64,000 nt of DNA from Actinomycetospora termitidis (GTDB taxonomy: Bacteria; Actinomycetota; Actinomycetes; Mycobacteriales; Pseudonocardiaceae). Positions 1-8,990 of the stretch are shown here, piece by piece (the first letter of the stretch is position 1; each line of letters opens with the position of its first letter). The stretch covers positions 248,001-312,000 of the forward strand of contig NZ_JASVWF010000006.1 in assembly GCF_030286555.1 (NCBI RefSeq), in the 5' to 3' direction. A program made the position numbers and the translations under genes. The notes under the pieces are model-generated. The model was given only the letters and a program-made list of their open reading frames with translations. It made no database searches and was not told the origin of the DNA.

Positions 1-1185
1 GTTGGCGGCGTTGACCGAGCGCTCCGGGTGCTCCCAGTCCGGGTCGACGACGAGCGCGGGGTGCACCTTGTCGTTGAACGTCCAGGCCAGCCGCGTGCGG
101 TACCAGCCGGCGTAGAACGGCACCTCGGCCAGAACCTGCTGGCGGTCCGCCCCGATCTCGTCGAAGTAGCCGGCGTGCGGGGCGATCCACTGCGGGGAGC
201 GCTGGAAGATCGTCACGGACCCGGCCCGCCCGGCGATCCGCGGCACGATCTGCATCGCGCTCGCGCCGGTCCCGACGACCGCGACCCGGCGTCCGGCGAG
301 GTCGAGATCGGGCCAGCGGGCGGAGTGGAACAGCGGGCCCTCGAAGGAATCCAGGCCGGGGAGGTCGGGCACCGTCGGGCGGTTCAACTGCCCGACCGCC
401 GAGATCAGCACGGAGGCTCCCCGCGTCTCCCGCGACCCGTCGGCCCGGCGCACCGTGACCGCCCACCGGCGCGCGTCGTCGTCCCACGCCGCTGCCTCCA
501 CCTCGGCGCCGAACTCGATCGAACGGCGGAGGTCGGCGTCGTCGGCGTAGTCGCGGAGGTAGTCGAACACCTCGTCCCGCCGCCCGAACGCCGTCGACCA
601 CGGGTGCGGGCGGAACGAGTAGGAGTACAGGTGGCTCGGGGTGTCGACGCCCGCGCCCGGGTAGTGGTTCTCCCACCACGTCCCGGCGACCTCGGTGTTC
701 CGCTCCACCGCCGTGACCGGGACGCCCATCGCGCGCAGGGTCGCGACGGCGAGCAGGCCCCCGACCCCGGCCCCGATCACCAGCGCGTCGAACCCGTCCG
801 GGACGACGGGGTGCGGCACCGGTTCCGGCTCCGCCGAGCCGAGCGTCTCGGCCATCATCGGCTCGAACTCGTCGCCGACCGGCTCGCCGGTGGACGTCCG
901 CAGCATCCGCAGCAGGAGCTCGCCCCGCGGGGCCTCGATCGCGACGGGCGCCCCGGCCAGGTACGCCTCGACGGCCGCCGCGGCCGCGTCCCGGATCTCG
1001 TCCTGGACGTCGTCGGGGAGGCCGCCGGTGTCGTGGTCGTCCAGCCCGCGGGCGCGGGTCGGGGCGTACGGCTCGTCCAGCCACCGGAGGTCGCCGGTCA
1101 GCTGGACGAGGCACATCGTCAGGCAGGGGATGTTCGCCGCGTCGAGGGCGCGGCGGAGCCCGGTCCGGCCGGCGGTGGTCGTCAC
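1..1185 (-). CDS. Flavin-containing (Baeyer-Villiger type) monooxygenase, C-terminus cut by window edge
   Basis: Reads right to left from a GTG at 1185 and stays open to base 1, so only 395 N-terminal residues are present. After a non-catalytic extension of about 130 residues comes an FAD-binding GAGVGG (residues 138-143), GTWWENHYPGAG (about 168-179), a good match to the Baeyer-Villiger fingerprint FxGxxxHxxxWP (281-292) and a second Rossmann GTGASA (305-310) for NADPH. The family inserts one oxygen into ketones or oxidises heteroatoms. The N-terminal extension resembles that of other actinobacterial BVMOs. Substrate unknown. It is divergent from the nitroreductase/acyl-CoA ligase genes, with about 130 bp between them. 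Confidence 0.9.
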   Translation of the reverse strand, partial: MTTTAGRTGLRRALDAANIPCLTMCLVQLTGDLRWLDEPYAPTRARGLDDHDTGGLPDDVQDEIRDAAAAAVEAYLAGAPVAIEAPRGELLLRMLRTSTGEPVGDEFEPMMAETLGSAEPEPVPHPVVPDGFDALVIGAGVGGLLAVATLRAMGVPVTAVERNTEVAGTWWENHYPGAGVDTPSHLYSYSFRPHPWSTAFGRRDEVFDYLRDYADDADLRRSIEFGAEVEAAAWDDDARRWAVTVRRADGSRETRGASVLISAVGQLNRPTVPDLPGLDSFEGPLFHSARWPDLDLAGRRVAVVGTGASAMQIVPRIAGRAGSVTIFQRSPQWIAPHAGYFDEIGADRQQVLAEVPFYAGWYRTRLAWTFNDKVHPALVVDPDWEHPERSVNAAN

Positions 1186-1318
1186 GATCGCGACCTTACG
1201 GCGGGTAGGGCGCGATCGCGCAAGCCTCGGTCGGAGCTGCGGGAGAGTGCTTGACGTGTGGTCGGGCCCACAGCACAGTGAGCCGAACCTGGCCTACCCG
1301 CTGATAGGAGAACCGGCG

Positions 1319-1969
1319 ATGGAGCTGGACGAGGCGATGCGGACCACCGGAACCTGCCGGTACTTCCGGGACGACCCGGTGCCCGACGAGGTGCTCCACG
1401 CGGCCGTCGACGCCGCGCGCTTCGGGCCGCAGGGCGGGAACCGGCAGCCGGTCAAGTGGATCGTCGTGCGCGACGCCGCGCGCAAGCAGGCCCTCGCCGA
1501 CCTCTACCTGCCGATGTGGGAGGCCTACTTCGCCGGGATCGGCGAGGGCACCGTGCAGGCCAACGCCCTGCCGAAGACCGTGCTCGACGCCGACCACTTC
1601 GCCCGCCACCTCGCGTCCGTCCCCGCGATCCTCGTGCTCTGCGCCGAGACCTCCGGCCTGCACCCGACCGACACCGAGCTCGGCCGGCTCTCCGTGGTCG
1701 GCGGCGCCTCGATCTACCCGACGATGCAGAACCTCTGCCTCGCGCTGCGCGACCGCGGCGTCGCGACGGCGGTGACGACGCTGCTGTGCGCGGTCGAGCC
1801 GCAGGTCCGCGAACTCCTCGGCGTGCCCGATGACCACATCACCGCCGCGCACGTCGCCGTCGGCTACCCCGCGAAGGCCTTCCCGACGAAGCTGTCCCGG
1901 ACCCCCGTCGAGCAGATCGTCTTCGACGAGACCTTCGGTCGCCCGCTGTTCGCCGGGACGCCCGCGTGA
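1319..1969 (+). CDS. Nitroreductase family protein
   Basis: 216 aa. The start ATG has AGGAG at 1306-1310, eight bases upstream. The N-terminus has the nitroreductase pattern TGTCRYFRDDPVPDEVL followed by RFGPQGGNRQPVKW, which in this fold binds FMN phosphate and ribityl groups. The C-terminus has the TLLCAVEPQVRELLGVPDD region and GYPAKAF typical of the family. Likely an FMN enzyme using NAD(P)H. The last codons overlap the GTG of the acyl-CoA ligase, so the two are co-translated. Reduction of an enone or nitro group in the pathway served by the ligase is an inference. Confidence 0.85.
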   Translation: MELDEAMRTTGTCRYFRDDPVPDEVLHAAVDAARFGPQGGNRQPVKWIVVRDAARKQALADLYLPMWEAYFAGIGEGTVQANALPKTVLDADHFARHLASVPAILVLCAETSGLHPTDTELGRLSVVGGASIYPTMQNLCLALRDRGVATAVTTLLCAVEPQVRELLGVPDDHITAAHVAVGYPAKAFPTKLSRTPVEQIVFDETFGRPLFAGTPA

Positions 1970-3549
1970 GCGCCTCGCTCGACGTGCGCGCCCTCCCCGA
2001 GGTGCACCGCCGCCCCGTCGGCCGGGCCACGATCGGCGACCAGCTCCGCCGGCACGCCCAGACCCGGGCCGAGCGGGTCGCGGTCGTCTCGTACGCCGAC
2101 GGCGTGCGCCGCGAGACCACGTACGGCGAGCTGGACCGGCAGGCCAACGCGGTCGCCGGGCACCTCCTCGCGGCCGGGTTGCGCCGCGGCGACCGGGTCG
2201 CGGTGATGGCGCGGAACTCGGTCGAGGTCATCGCGGTCTACTACGGCGCCCTCAAGGCCGGCGCCGCGTTCACCGGGATCAACGTGTTGCACGGGCGGGA
2301 CGAGGTCGCCGCGCAGGTCGACCACGCCGAGCCGGCCGTCGTCGTCGCGGACCCGGCGTACGTCGAGCTCCTGGACCGGGTCCCGACGACGGGTGTCGTC
2401 GCCCGGATCGTCCTCGGCGCCCCCGCCGAGGGCTGGACCGCGCTCGCGTCGGTGCTCGCCGGCCCGGACGACGAGCCCGAGGTGGACGTCGACGAGCACG
2501 ACCTCGCGATGCTGATCTACACCAGCGGCACCGAGTCCACGCCCAAGGGCGTGATGATCCCGCACCGCAACTACCTCATCTCGACGGCGCCCGCGTGGAG
2601 CTGGGGCCTGCGGACCGGGCCGGACGACACGTGGTTCTTCGCGATGCCGTTCTTCACGATCGCCGGGCTCGGGTCCATGACCACGCTGACGATGATGGGC
2701 GCCACCCTCGTCCTGCCCGACTCCCTGGACCCGGCCCGCGCGCTCGACCTGATCGACGCCGAGCGGGTCACCGTCGTCGCGCAGACCCCCACCTTCTACC
2801 TCGCTCTCGCCCGCGCCGACGGCTTCGGCCCCGAGACGGTCGGCACCGTCCGGCGCGCGATGACCTACGGCGGGCAGGTGTCGCCGGCCGCCGTCGACGC
2901 CTGGTCCGACGCCGCCGACGGCATCGTCTGGGGCACCTACTGGGGGCAGTCGGAGCTCTCGCAGCTCGGCTCCGTCGGCTGGTTCTCGCGGCTGGAGGAC
3001 ATCCCGGACGCCGACCCGTCGTGGATCGGCGTCCCCGTCACGCACCTGGAGACCCGCATCGTCACCCCCGACGGCGTCGACGCGGCGCCGGGGGAGCCGG
3101 GCGAGCTCTGGTGCCGGTCGCCCTCGGTGATGCTGGGCTACTTCAAGGAGCCCGAGCGCACGGCTGCCGTGTTCACCGACGACGGCTGGCTGCGCACCGG
3201 CGACATCGTGCGTTCCGACCCCGCCGGCAACCTGTTCTTCGCCGACCGCGCCAAGGACATGATCAAGTCGGGCGGCTTCAACGTGTCGTCGCAGGAGGTC
3301 GAGCGGGTGCTGCACACCCACCCCGACGTGCTCCGCGCCGCCGTCGTCGGCCGCCCCGACGAGTACTGGTCGGAGGCGGTGACGGCGTTCGTCATCCTGC
3401 AGCCCGGGACCTCGCCCGACCTCGTCGCGTACTGCCGTGAACGCCTGGCCTCGTACAAGACGCCGAAGGCGGTGCACGTCGTCGACGCGTTCCCCGTGGA
3501 CGGGCAGGGCAAGGTGCTCAAGCGCGAGCTGCGGCGGGTCGATGTCTGA
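1966..3549 (+). CDS. AMP-forming acyl-CoA synthetase (class I adenylate-forming)
   Basis: 527 aa, GTG start overlapping the previous stop (GTGA). Activates a carboxylic acid to an acyl-AMP and then an acyl-CoA. Visible motifs: the phosphate-binding TSGTESTPKG (186-195), YWGQSE (A5-like), TGDI followed by DRAKDMIKSGG (A7/A8 hinge), and the C-terminal catalytic lysine in GKVLKREL (K516). Length and motif order match fatty or aromatic acyl-CoA ligases; the sequence does not tell which acid. The reading frame overlaps the next gene by 8 bp, giving the operon nitroreductase-ligase-TetR. Confidence 0.92.
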   Translation: MSASLDVRALPEVHRRPVGRATIGDQLRRHAQTRAERVAVVSYADGVRRETTYGELDRQANAVAGHLLAAGLRRGDRVAVMARNSVEVIAVYYGALKAGAAFTGINVLHGRDEVAAQVDHAEPAVVVADPAYVELLDRVPTTGVVARIVLGAPAEGWTALASVLAGPDDEPEVDVDEHDLAMLIYTSGTESTPKGVMIPHRNYLISTAPAWSWGLRTGPDDTWFFAMPFFTIAGLGSMTTLTMMGATLVLPDSLDPARALDLIDAERVTVVAQTPTFYLALARADGFGPETVGTVRRAMTYGGQVSPAAVDAWSDAADGIVWGTYWGQSELSQLGSVGWFSRLEDIPDADPSWIGVPVTHLETRIVTPDGVDAAPGEPGELWCRSPSVMLGYFKEPERTAAVFTDDGWLRTGDIVRSDPAGNLFFADRAKDMIKSGGFNVSSQEVERVLHTHPDVLRAAVVGRPDEYWSEAVTAFVILQPGTSPDLVAYCRERLASYKTPKAVHVVDAFPVDGQGKVLKRELRRVDV

Positions 3550-4159
3550 ACCCGTTCCGCTCTCCGGGCGGCGCCGGGTCACCCCCGAGCAGATCGTCGA
3601 CGCGGCGGCGGCGCTGTTCGCCCGCGAGGGCTACCACGCGGTGGGCACCCGGGACATCGCCGACGAGCTCGGCATCCGCGGCGCCAGCCTCTACCACCAC
3701 TACCGGTCCAAGGAGGAGATCCTCGCGGCGATCTGCCGGCGGGTCACCGCGGAGCCGGTCGAGGAGACCCTGCCGCTGCTCGACGACGCCGGCACCCCCG
3801 GCTCGCGGCTCGCGGCCCTCGTCCGTGCGCACCTGCACCACCTCGTCCGACGGCGGGTCGAGTTCCTCGTCGGCCTCCAGGAACTCGCGGCGTTGTCCCC
3901 GGAGCACCGCGCCGAGGTCGAGGAGCACCGCCGGCACTACCAGCGGCGGGTCCGGGACACGGTGGCGGCGGGCGTGCGGTCGGGGGAGTTCGCCGTCGAC
4001 GATCCAGGACTGGCGGCGCTGGCGCTGCTCGACGCGGTGAACGGGACCGCCCGGTGGCTGCGCCCGGAGGGGCCTCGCTCGCCGGACGCGGTCGCCGACG
4101 TGTACGTGCGCCTCCTCGTCGACGGTCTGCTCGGGCGAGACGTTCCCGACGGCGGGTGA
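3542..4159 (+). CDS. TetR/AcrR family transcriptional regulator
   Basis: 205 aa. The ATG lies inside the end of the ligase gene (8-bp overlap), so it is expressed with it. N-terminal helix-turn-helix: TPEQIVDAAAALFAREGY, then TRDIADELGIRGASLYHHYRSKEEIL (about 14-62). The C-terminal ligand domain is of a short general type. It probably controls this acyl-CoA operon or the divergent monooxygenase, with an acyl-CoA as inducer (inference). No palindromic operator was recognised in the 1186-1318 gap. Confidence 0.88.
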   Translation: MSEPVPLSGRRRVTPEQIVDAAAALFAREGYHAVGTRDIADELGIRGASLYHHYRSKEEILAAICRRVTAEPVEETLPLLDDAGTPGSRLAALVRAHLHHLVRRRVEFLVGLQELAALSPEHRAEVEEHRRHYQRRVRDTVAAGVRSGEFAVDDPGLAALALLDAVNGTARWLRPEGPRSPDAVADVYVRLLVDGLLGRDVPDGG

Positions 4160-4160
4160 G

Positions 4161-4440
4161 GCCGGGCTGCCTCCCCGCGGCGCCGGCGCGAACGTGGAGA
4201 TCGGCGACATCCCCGGCGACATGCCCTGGCTCCTCGCCGAGGGGCTGACCGCACAGGGCCTCGTCGTGGTCAACGAGGACATGGCCGGACACGTCCACCA
4301 CGACCGCCACCTCATCACCGGGGACAGCCCGCTCGCGGCGCACGCGCTCGGGAAGCTGGCGGCCGACGTCCTCGTGGAGCGGGTCGCGCTGAGCTCCTGG
4401 CGGGCATCCGTCGAGCGGGCGCTCACCCGGCTCGCGGGAG
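4161..4440 (+). pseudogene. Remnant of a DJ-1/PfpI family protein (C-terminal part only)
   Basis: Directly after the TetR stop, one frame encodes a stretch recognisable as the end of a DJ-1/PfpI class I glutamine-amidotransferase-like protein: GDIPGDMPWLLAEGLTAQGL, then a segment with DRHLITGDSPLAAHALGKLAADVL. There is no room for the N-terminal half with the nucleophilic Cys, because the TetR gene ends right there. The frame also has no stop near the expected C-terminus, so the sequence degenerates into the 72-bp repeats. Only GTG 4194 could serve as a start. I read it as a truncated relic, not a functional gene. Confidence 0.55.
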
Positions 4441-4452
4441 TCGCTCAGACTG

Positions 4453-4467
4453 ATGGACGCCCACTCG
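4453..4467 (+). repeat. Dispersed 15-mer, copy 1
   Basis: ATGGACGCCCACTCG occurs here and exactly again at 58983-58997. A variant in reverse orientation is part of the hairpin at 57971. All copies are intergenic or at gene ends. Confidence 0.5.
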
Positions 4468-4506
4468 ACGGTTCGCGGGCGCGTCGGGCGACCGTCGCAC
4501 GTGGCC

Positions 4507-4680
4507 AGAAAGCGGTTCCGGGGGAAGCGGTTATGGGGCGGATGCGCGAGGTCCGGCGGCTGGGCGCGGCAGGTGGTGAGAAACCGAGTCCGATGGAATC
4601 GCTTTTCGGGCGGGTGTGCGGGCGTGGGCAGTCGGGCGGGGCAGGTGGTCGGAAACCGAGTCCGATGGAATCGCTTCTCG
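4507..4680 (+). repeat. 72-bp tandem repeat, two good copies and one degenerate copy
   Basis: Units begin at 4507 (degenerate), 4579 and 4651, spaced exactly 72 bp. The well-conserved cores (about 4566-4608 and 4638-4680) share AGGTGGT, then GAAACCGAGTCCGATGGAAT, then CGCTT. Inside is an imperfect dyad, CGAgTCC / GGAaTCG (4585-4601 and 4657-4673). The array sits between the DJ-1 relic and the 3' end of the convergent acyl-CoA dehydrogenase. No gene was recognised in 4441-4688. Confidence 0.75.
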
Positions 4681-4688
4681 CGCCATGT

Positions 4689-5729
4689 TCAGGACGACGC
4701 GACGAGGCCCCGGGAGATCGTCGGCCAGAAGGCGTCCGCACCACCGGCGGCGAGGGAACGCCCCAGCTCCGCGGCCCACGCGGCACCCCCGCCCCACTCG
4801 TCCCGCCACGACCAGAGGCGACGGGTGAGGACGCCGAGGCCGAACTCGCGGGTCATGCCCATGGCGCCGGTGGCCTGGTGGGCGGCGGTCGCCACGGCGC
4901 CGGCCGCGTCGGACGCGACGGAGAAGGCCGCCGCCACGTCGAGGGCCGCCGGCTCGCCCTCCTCACCCGCGCCCTCGGCGGCGGATCGGGCCGCCATCGC
5001 CGCGATCTCGGCCTGCTCGGCGATCTGGACGAGGTGCGCGGCCACGGCCGGGAACTTCGCGACCGGCCGGCCGAACTGCTCCCGCTCGCCGGTGTAGCGC
5101 ACGGTCAGGTCCAGCACGGCCCGCGCCGCCCCGGCGATCAGCGCCGCGCGGGACAGCGCCCCGCGGCGCCGCAGGTCCTCCACGGCGTCGGGGCCGACGG
5201 GTGCCGACTCCAGAGGACGCACCCCCGTCAGGTCCACGTGGTCGCGCGGCTCGCCCGCGATGTTCCGGCCGGGGGTCACCACACCACTCCCGGGCGCGAC
5301 CACGACGACCGACGACCCCGCGACCAGCGCGAGCGACGCCGACCGTCCCCACGGCACCCGGTCGACGGCCCCGGCGAGCACACCGTCGGAGAACGACACC
5401 CCCGGCGAGGCCACCGTCGTGACCGGACCCTCCGGCACCGACAGCCCCGCCGACGCCAGCAGACGACCCGCGAGCAGGCCCGTCTCCGCGACCGGCACCG
5501 GCGCGGACGCCGCACCACAAGCCTCCAGCACCGCACACGCCTGCGCCACGGACCCGCCGGAGCCACCCGCGGACTCGGGCACGGCCACCGTCGCGAACCC
5601 ACCCTCGGCCAGGGCCGACCAGACGTCCGGCGCCCATCCGTCGCGCTCGGCCGCCTCCAACGCCTCCGCCGTGGACCGCGCGCGCAGCACGTCGGCGACC
5701 GCGTCGCGCAGTTCGTCGATCTCGCTCAT
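4689..5729 (-). CDS. Acyl-CoA dehydrogenase family protein (short subunit)
   Basis: 346 aa, ATG at 5729 with GGAGG upstream and a 4-bp overlap with the preceding dehydrogenase. N-terminal helical domain (WSALAEGGFATVAVPESAGGSGG), a low-complexity middle domain, and a C-terminal FAD domain with RYTGEREQFGRPVAKFPAVA (the R-Q-F-G motif). Shorter than a typical homotetrameric enzyme, and paired directly with a second dehydrogenase. This is the arrangement of alpha2-beta2 heterotetrameric acyl-CoA dehydrogenases known from steroid catabolism in actinobacteria. I infer a heteromer; the substrate is unknown. Confidence 0.88.
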   Translation of the reverse strand: MSEIDELRDAVADVLRARSTAEALEAAERDGWAPDVWSALAEGGFATVAVPESAGGSGGSVAQACAVLEACGAASAPVPVAETGLLAGRLLASAGLSVPEGPVTTVASPGVSFSDGVLAGAVDRVPWGRSASLALVAGSSVVVVAPGSGVVTPGRNIAGEPRDHVDLTGVRPLESAPVGPDAVEDLRRRGALSRAALIAGAARAVLDLTVRYTGEREQFGRPVAKFPAVAAHLVQIAEQAEIAAMAARSAAEGAGEEGEPAALDVAAAFSVASDAAGAVATAAHQATGAMGMTREFGLGVLTRRLWSWRDEWGGGAAWAAELGRSLAAGGADAFWPTISRGLVASS

Positions 5730-6862
5730 CGGGCGCCTCCTCGCGTCAGGGCCTTGGCGGCGATGCCCCGCAGGATCTCGGTCGTGCCGCCGCGCAGGGT
5801 CCAGCTCGGCGCGTTCATGACGCACTCGGCGAGCAGCTGCTGGAGCATCGAGCCCTCGGGGTCGATCTCGAGCGCGGCGATCTCGCGGATCGTCTCCACG
5901 GTCTGCTGCTCGAAGATGGTGCCGACGTCCTTGACCAGAGCGGCCTCCGTCGCCGGAGCCTCGCCTTCGTCGAGCGACCGGGCGACCGCGAGCGAGAGCT
6001 GCCGGATCGACCAGAGTCGGGCCGCGATGCGCCCGAAGGCGGCGGCGGACCGGTCGTCGGGAACACCGATCTCCGCGAGGTAGGAGTGGAGCAGGCCGAT
6101 CACCGAGCAGTACCGGTCGGGCCCGGAACGCTCGTGCGCGAGCTCGGCGGTGACCTGCGTCCAGCCCTGGCCGATGTCGCCGAGGACGCGGTCGTCGGGG
6201 ACGTACACGTCGTCGAGGACGACCTCGTTGACGTGCAGCTCGCCGTCGATCAGCGGGATCGGGGACACCGAGACCCCGGGCGACGACAGGTCGACGATGA
6301 GCTGGGAGAGGCCGGCGTGGCGGTCGTCGGCGGTGGAGGTCCGGCACAGCACGACGAAGAAGTGGTTCAGGTGGGCGTTCGTCGTCCAGACCTTGGTGCC
6401 GCTGACCCGCCAGCCGTCGTCCTCGCGGACGGCGGTGGTCTTGACCGAGGCGAGGTCGGACCCGGCGTCGGGCTCGCTCATGCCCAGGGAGAAGAAGCAC
6501 TCGCCGGCCGCGATGCGGGGGAGGAACCAGCGGCGCTGCTCCTCGGTGCCGAAGCGCAGCAGGGCCGGGGCGGTCTGGCGCTCGGCGATCCAGTGCGCGG
6601 TGATCGGCGCGCCCGCGGCGAGCAGTTCCTCGACGACGACGAACCGCTCCACCGTGGTCGCGCCCGCCCCGCCGTACTCCTCGGGGATCGACATCCCGAC
6701 CCAGCCCTGTGCGGCGAGGGCTCGACTGAACTCGGGGTCGTGACGACCGCCGAGGCCCAGTCCGGGCCGGAAGTCGGTCGGCAGGGTCTTCGCGAGCCAG
6801 GCGCGGACCTCGTGGCGCAGCGCGTCCTCGGCGGCGGACAGCGAAGTGGGGGAGAAGATCAC
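5726..6862 (-). CDS. Acyl-CoA dehydrogenase family protein (long subunit)
   Basis: 378 aa, GTG start overlapping the stop of the synthetase gene (GTGA). Contains GMSIPEEYGGAGATTVERFVV, the FAD/substrate segment FFSLGMSEPDAGSDLASVKT, WTTNAHLNHFFVVLCRT, and the C-terminal GGTTEILRGIAAKAL. Introduces an alpha,beta double bond into an acyl-CoA and passes electrons to ETF. Middle gene of the minus-strand operon acyl-CoA synthetase (ADP-forming), dehydrogenase, dehydrogenase. The two dehydrogenase genes overlap by four bases, which supports a stoichiometric complex. Confidence 0.92.
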   Translation of the reverse strand: MIFSPTSLSAAEDALRHEVRAWLAKTLPTDFRPGLGLGGRHDPEFSRALAAQGWVGMSIPEEYGGAGATTVERFVVVEELLAAGAPITAHWIAERQTAPALLRFGTEEQRRWFLPRIAAGECFFSLGMSEPDAGSDLASVKTTAVREDDGWRVSGTKVWTTNAHLNHFFVVLCRTSTADDRHAGLSQLIVDLSSPGVSVSPIPLIDGELHVNEVVLDDVYVPDDRVLGDIGQGWTQVTAELAHERSGPDRYCSVIGLLHSYLAEIGVPDDRSAAAFGRIAARLWSIRQLSLAVARSLDEGEAPATEAALVKDVGTIFEQQTVETIREIAALEIDPEGSMLQQLLAECVMNAPSWTLRGGTTEILRGIAAKALTRGGAR

Positions 6863-8904
6863 GGGCGGTCCTCCGGGTGCGCGAGCAGGACGTCGACGGC
6901 CACGGCGCCAGTCTTCCCGACGACGAGCGGATTCACCTCGAGCTCCCGGCCGGCGGCCGCGCGGCTGATCCGCACGATCGCGTCGACGGCGGCCTCGACG
7001 TCGGCCGGTGGGGCGCCGCGGTGGCCGTCGAGCAGGGGACGGCAGCGGAGGGAGTCGAGCAGGGTGCGCGCGGTGGTGGGGGAGGCGGGAGCGAGGGCGT
7101 GCGCGACGTCGTGGTGGAGCTCGGTCTCGGTGCCGCCGCGGCCGACGGTGAGCACCGGCGGCCACCCGCCTCGCCCGCCGTCGACCGACACCAGCAGCTC
7201 GACACCCGGCGGCACCATCTCCTGGACGAGGACGGCCTCGGCGCCGGGCACCGAGTCGAGCAGGTCCGCCGCTTCGCGTTCCGCGTCCTTCCCGACGACG
7301 GCGAGGCGCACGGCTCCCGCGTCCGTCTTGTGCTCCAGCCCCGAGGCGACGGCCTTGAGCACGGCGGTGCCTCCGACGTCGTGCACGGCGTCCTGCGCCT
7401 CGGCGGCCCGCCGGACCAGCACGGAGCGGGGCCGGGGGACTCCCAGCGCCCCGAGCGCCGCCCACCCGTCGTCGGGAAGGTCGACCCGGTCGCCGGAGGC
7501 CGGGTCCGCCGGGCGCGGCGCCACCGCCGCGAGCACCCGCGTCGCGACCGCGAGCGACGAGAACACCGGGATCCCCGCCTCGCGCAGGACCGCCCGGGCC
7601 TCGACGGTCGCGTCCTCGCCCGCCATCCACACGACGGCGAGCGGCGGCGAGCCGGGCGGGGCCTCGGCGACGGTGCCGGCGAGGTCGACCGCGAGCGCGT
7701 GCGCGGTGTCGCCCACCAGCATCGTCAGGATGACCAGGACGGCGTCGACCGACGGGTCGCCGCGCACCAGCGCGCACACCTCCCCGAACGCACCACCGCC
7801 CTCGTTGAACAGCTGCGCGGTGACGTCGACCGGGTTCGCGACCGCCCCGAACGCCGGGATCCGCAACGACAACTTCTCGCGGGTCTCCTCGGCGAGCTCG
7901 GGGACGTCGAGGCCGAGGTCGGCGCAGCGGTCGGCGGCCAGGCTGCCGGCGCCGCCGGAACTGGTCACCGCCGCGACCCGCCGGCCCGCCGGCCGCGCCT
8001 GAGTTCGCAGCAGGGTCGCCGCGGCGAGCAGATCCTCGACGTCGTCCACCAGGACGACGCCGTGCTCGCGGGAGACCAGGTCGAAGGCCGCGGTGTCCGG
8101 CAGCATCGCGCCGGTGTGCGAGAGCGCGGCGCGCCGGCCGCTCTCGGACCGCCCGCTGTGCAGGACGACGAGTGCGACCCCGGCCGCGCAGGCCTCGGCG
8201 GCGAGCCGGACGTAGTCGTCGGGACGGGGGAGAGCCTCGGCGTACATCGCGAGCACGCGCACGTCGGGGTCGGTGACGAGCACGCGGGCGACCTCGGTGA
8301 CGTCGACGTCGGCCTGGTTGCCGGTGCTGACCCAGGCGGTGAGGTCCAACCCGCGGGAGGCCGCGACGTCGAGGACGGCACCGCCGATGGCGCCGCTCTG
8401 CCCGACGTACGCGATCCCGCTGGTGCCCTCGAGCGGGCGCTCGCCCGCGGCGGTGAAGGTGGCGAACAGCCGGGACCGCGCGACGTAGAGCCCCTGGCAG
8501 TTCGGTCCGAGGACGCGGACGCCGGCTCGTGCGGCCGCGGCGGTCAGCGCGTGCTGCAGTGCCAGGCCCTCGTCGCCCACCTCCGCGAACCCGGACGCGA
8601 ACACCACGACCGCGGCCGCCCCGACCCGGCCCGCGTCCTCGACCGTGGCCACGGCGCGGTCGGCGGGGACGAGGGCGAGCACGAGGTCGACGGGACCGGG
8701 GACGTCGGCGAGGGCGGCGTAGCAGGGCAGCCCGCCGAGCTCGTCGTAGCGCGGGTTGACCGGCAGCACGCGGCCGGTGAAGCCGCGGTCGCGCAGCCAC
8801 GCCTGGGGCCGGGCCATCGGGTTGCCCTCGCGGCCGGAGGCGCCGACCAGGGCGACCGACCGCGGGCGCAGGATCCGCGGCCAGTCGGTCGGCGCTCGCT
8901 CCAT
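6859..8904 (-). CDS. ADP-forming acyl-/acetate-CoA ligase family protein
   Basis: 681 aa from ATG 8904; an upstream in-frame ATG at 8955 would add 17 unlikely residues. N-terminal CoA-binding Rossmann domain (RSVALVGASGREGNPMARP, about 12-105), a succinyl-CoA-synthetase-like domain with the phospho-histidine motif LSHTGAM, and a C-terminal ATP-grasp domain (LVRRAAEAQDAV, then AVLKAVASGLEHKTDAGAV, then ELEVNPLVV). It makes acyl-CoA from acid, ATP and CoA, or the reverse. First gene of the operon with the two dehydrogenases; a GCATCCAATCC box lies just upstream. Confidence 0.9.
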   Translation of the reverse strand: MERAPTDWPRILRPRSVALVGASGREGNPMARPQAWLRDRGFTGRVLPVNPRYDELGGLPCYAALADVPGPVDLVLALVPADRAVATVEDAGRVGAAAVVVFASGFAEVGDEGLALQHALTAAAARAGVRVLGPNCQGLYVARSRLFATFTAAGERPLEGTSGIAYVGQSGAIGGAVLDVAASRGLDLTAWVSTGNQADVDVTEVARVLVTDPDVRVLAMYAEALPRPDDYVRLAAEACAAGVALVVLHSGRSESGRRAALSHTGAMLPDTAAFDLVSREHGVVLVDDVEDLLAAATLLRTQARPAGRRVAAVTSSGGAGSLAADRCADLGLDVPELAEETREKLSLRIPAFGAVANPVDVTAQLFNEGGGAFGEVCALVRGDPSVDAVLVILTMLVGDTAHALAVDLAGTVAEAPPGSPPLAVVWMAGEDATVEARAVLREAGIPVFSSLAVATRVLAAVAPRPADPASGDRVDLPDDGWAALGALGVPRPRSVLVRRAAEAQDAVHDVGGTAVLKAVASGLEHKTDAGAVRLAVVGKDAEREAADLLDSVPGAEAVLVQEMVPPGVELLVSVDGGRGGWPPVLTVGRGGTETELHHDVAHALAPASPTTARTLLDSLRCRPLLDGHRGAPPADVEAAVDAIVRISRAAAGRELEVNPLVVGKTGAVAVDVLLAHPEDRP

Positions 8905-8947
8905 GCCGGGCACCGTAGGCAGACGGCGGGTCGCTGGACAACGTTTC

Positions 8948-8958
8948 GCATCCAATCC
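8948..8958 (+). promoter_or_regulatory. Putative GntR operator half-site in divergent promoter region
   Basis: GCATCCAATCC lies in the 86-bp gap between the divergent synthetase operon and gntR. The same 11 bases recur at 9684-9694 in the gap before the transporter, as half of an inverted repeat. Binding by the adjacent GntR protein is inferred. Confidence 0.5.
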
Positions 8959-8990
8959 TTCCCGACGACGGGTGTCGTTACGCTGGGCGC

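Noticed and set aside
4194..6083. Very long plus-strand open frame
   Set aside because: It runs antisense through two clear acyl-CoA dehydrogenase genes and has no family similarity beyond the DJ-1 relic at its start.
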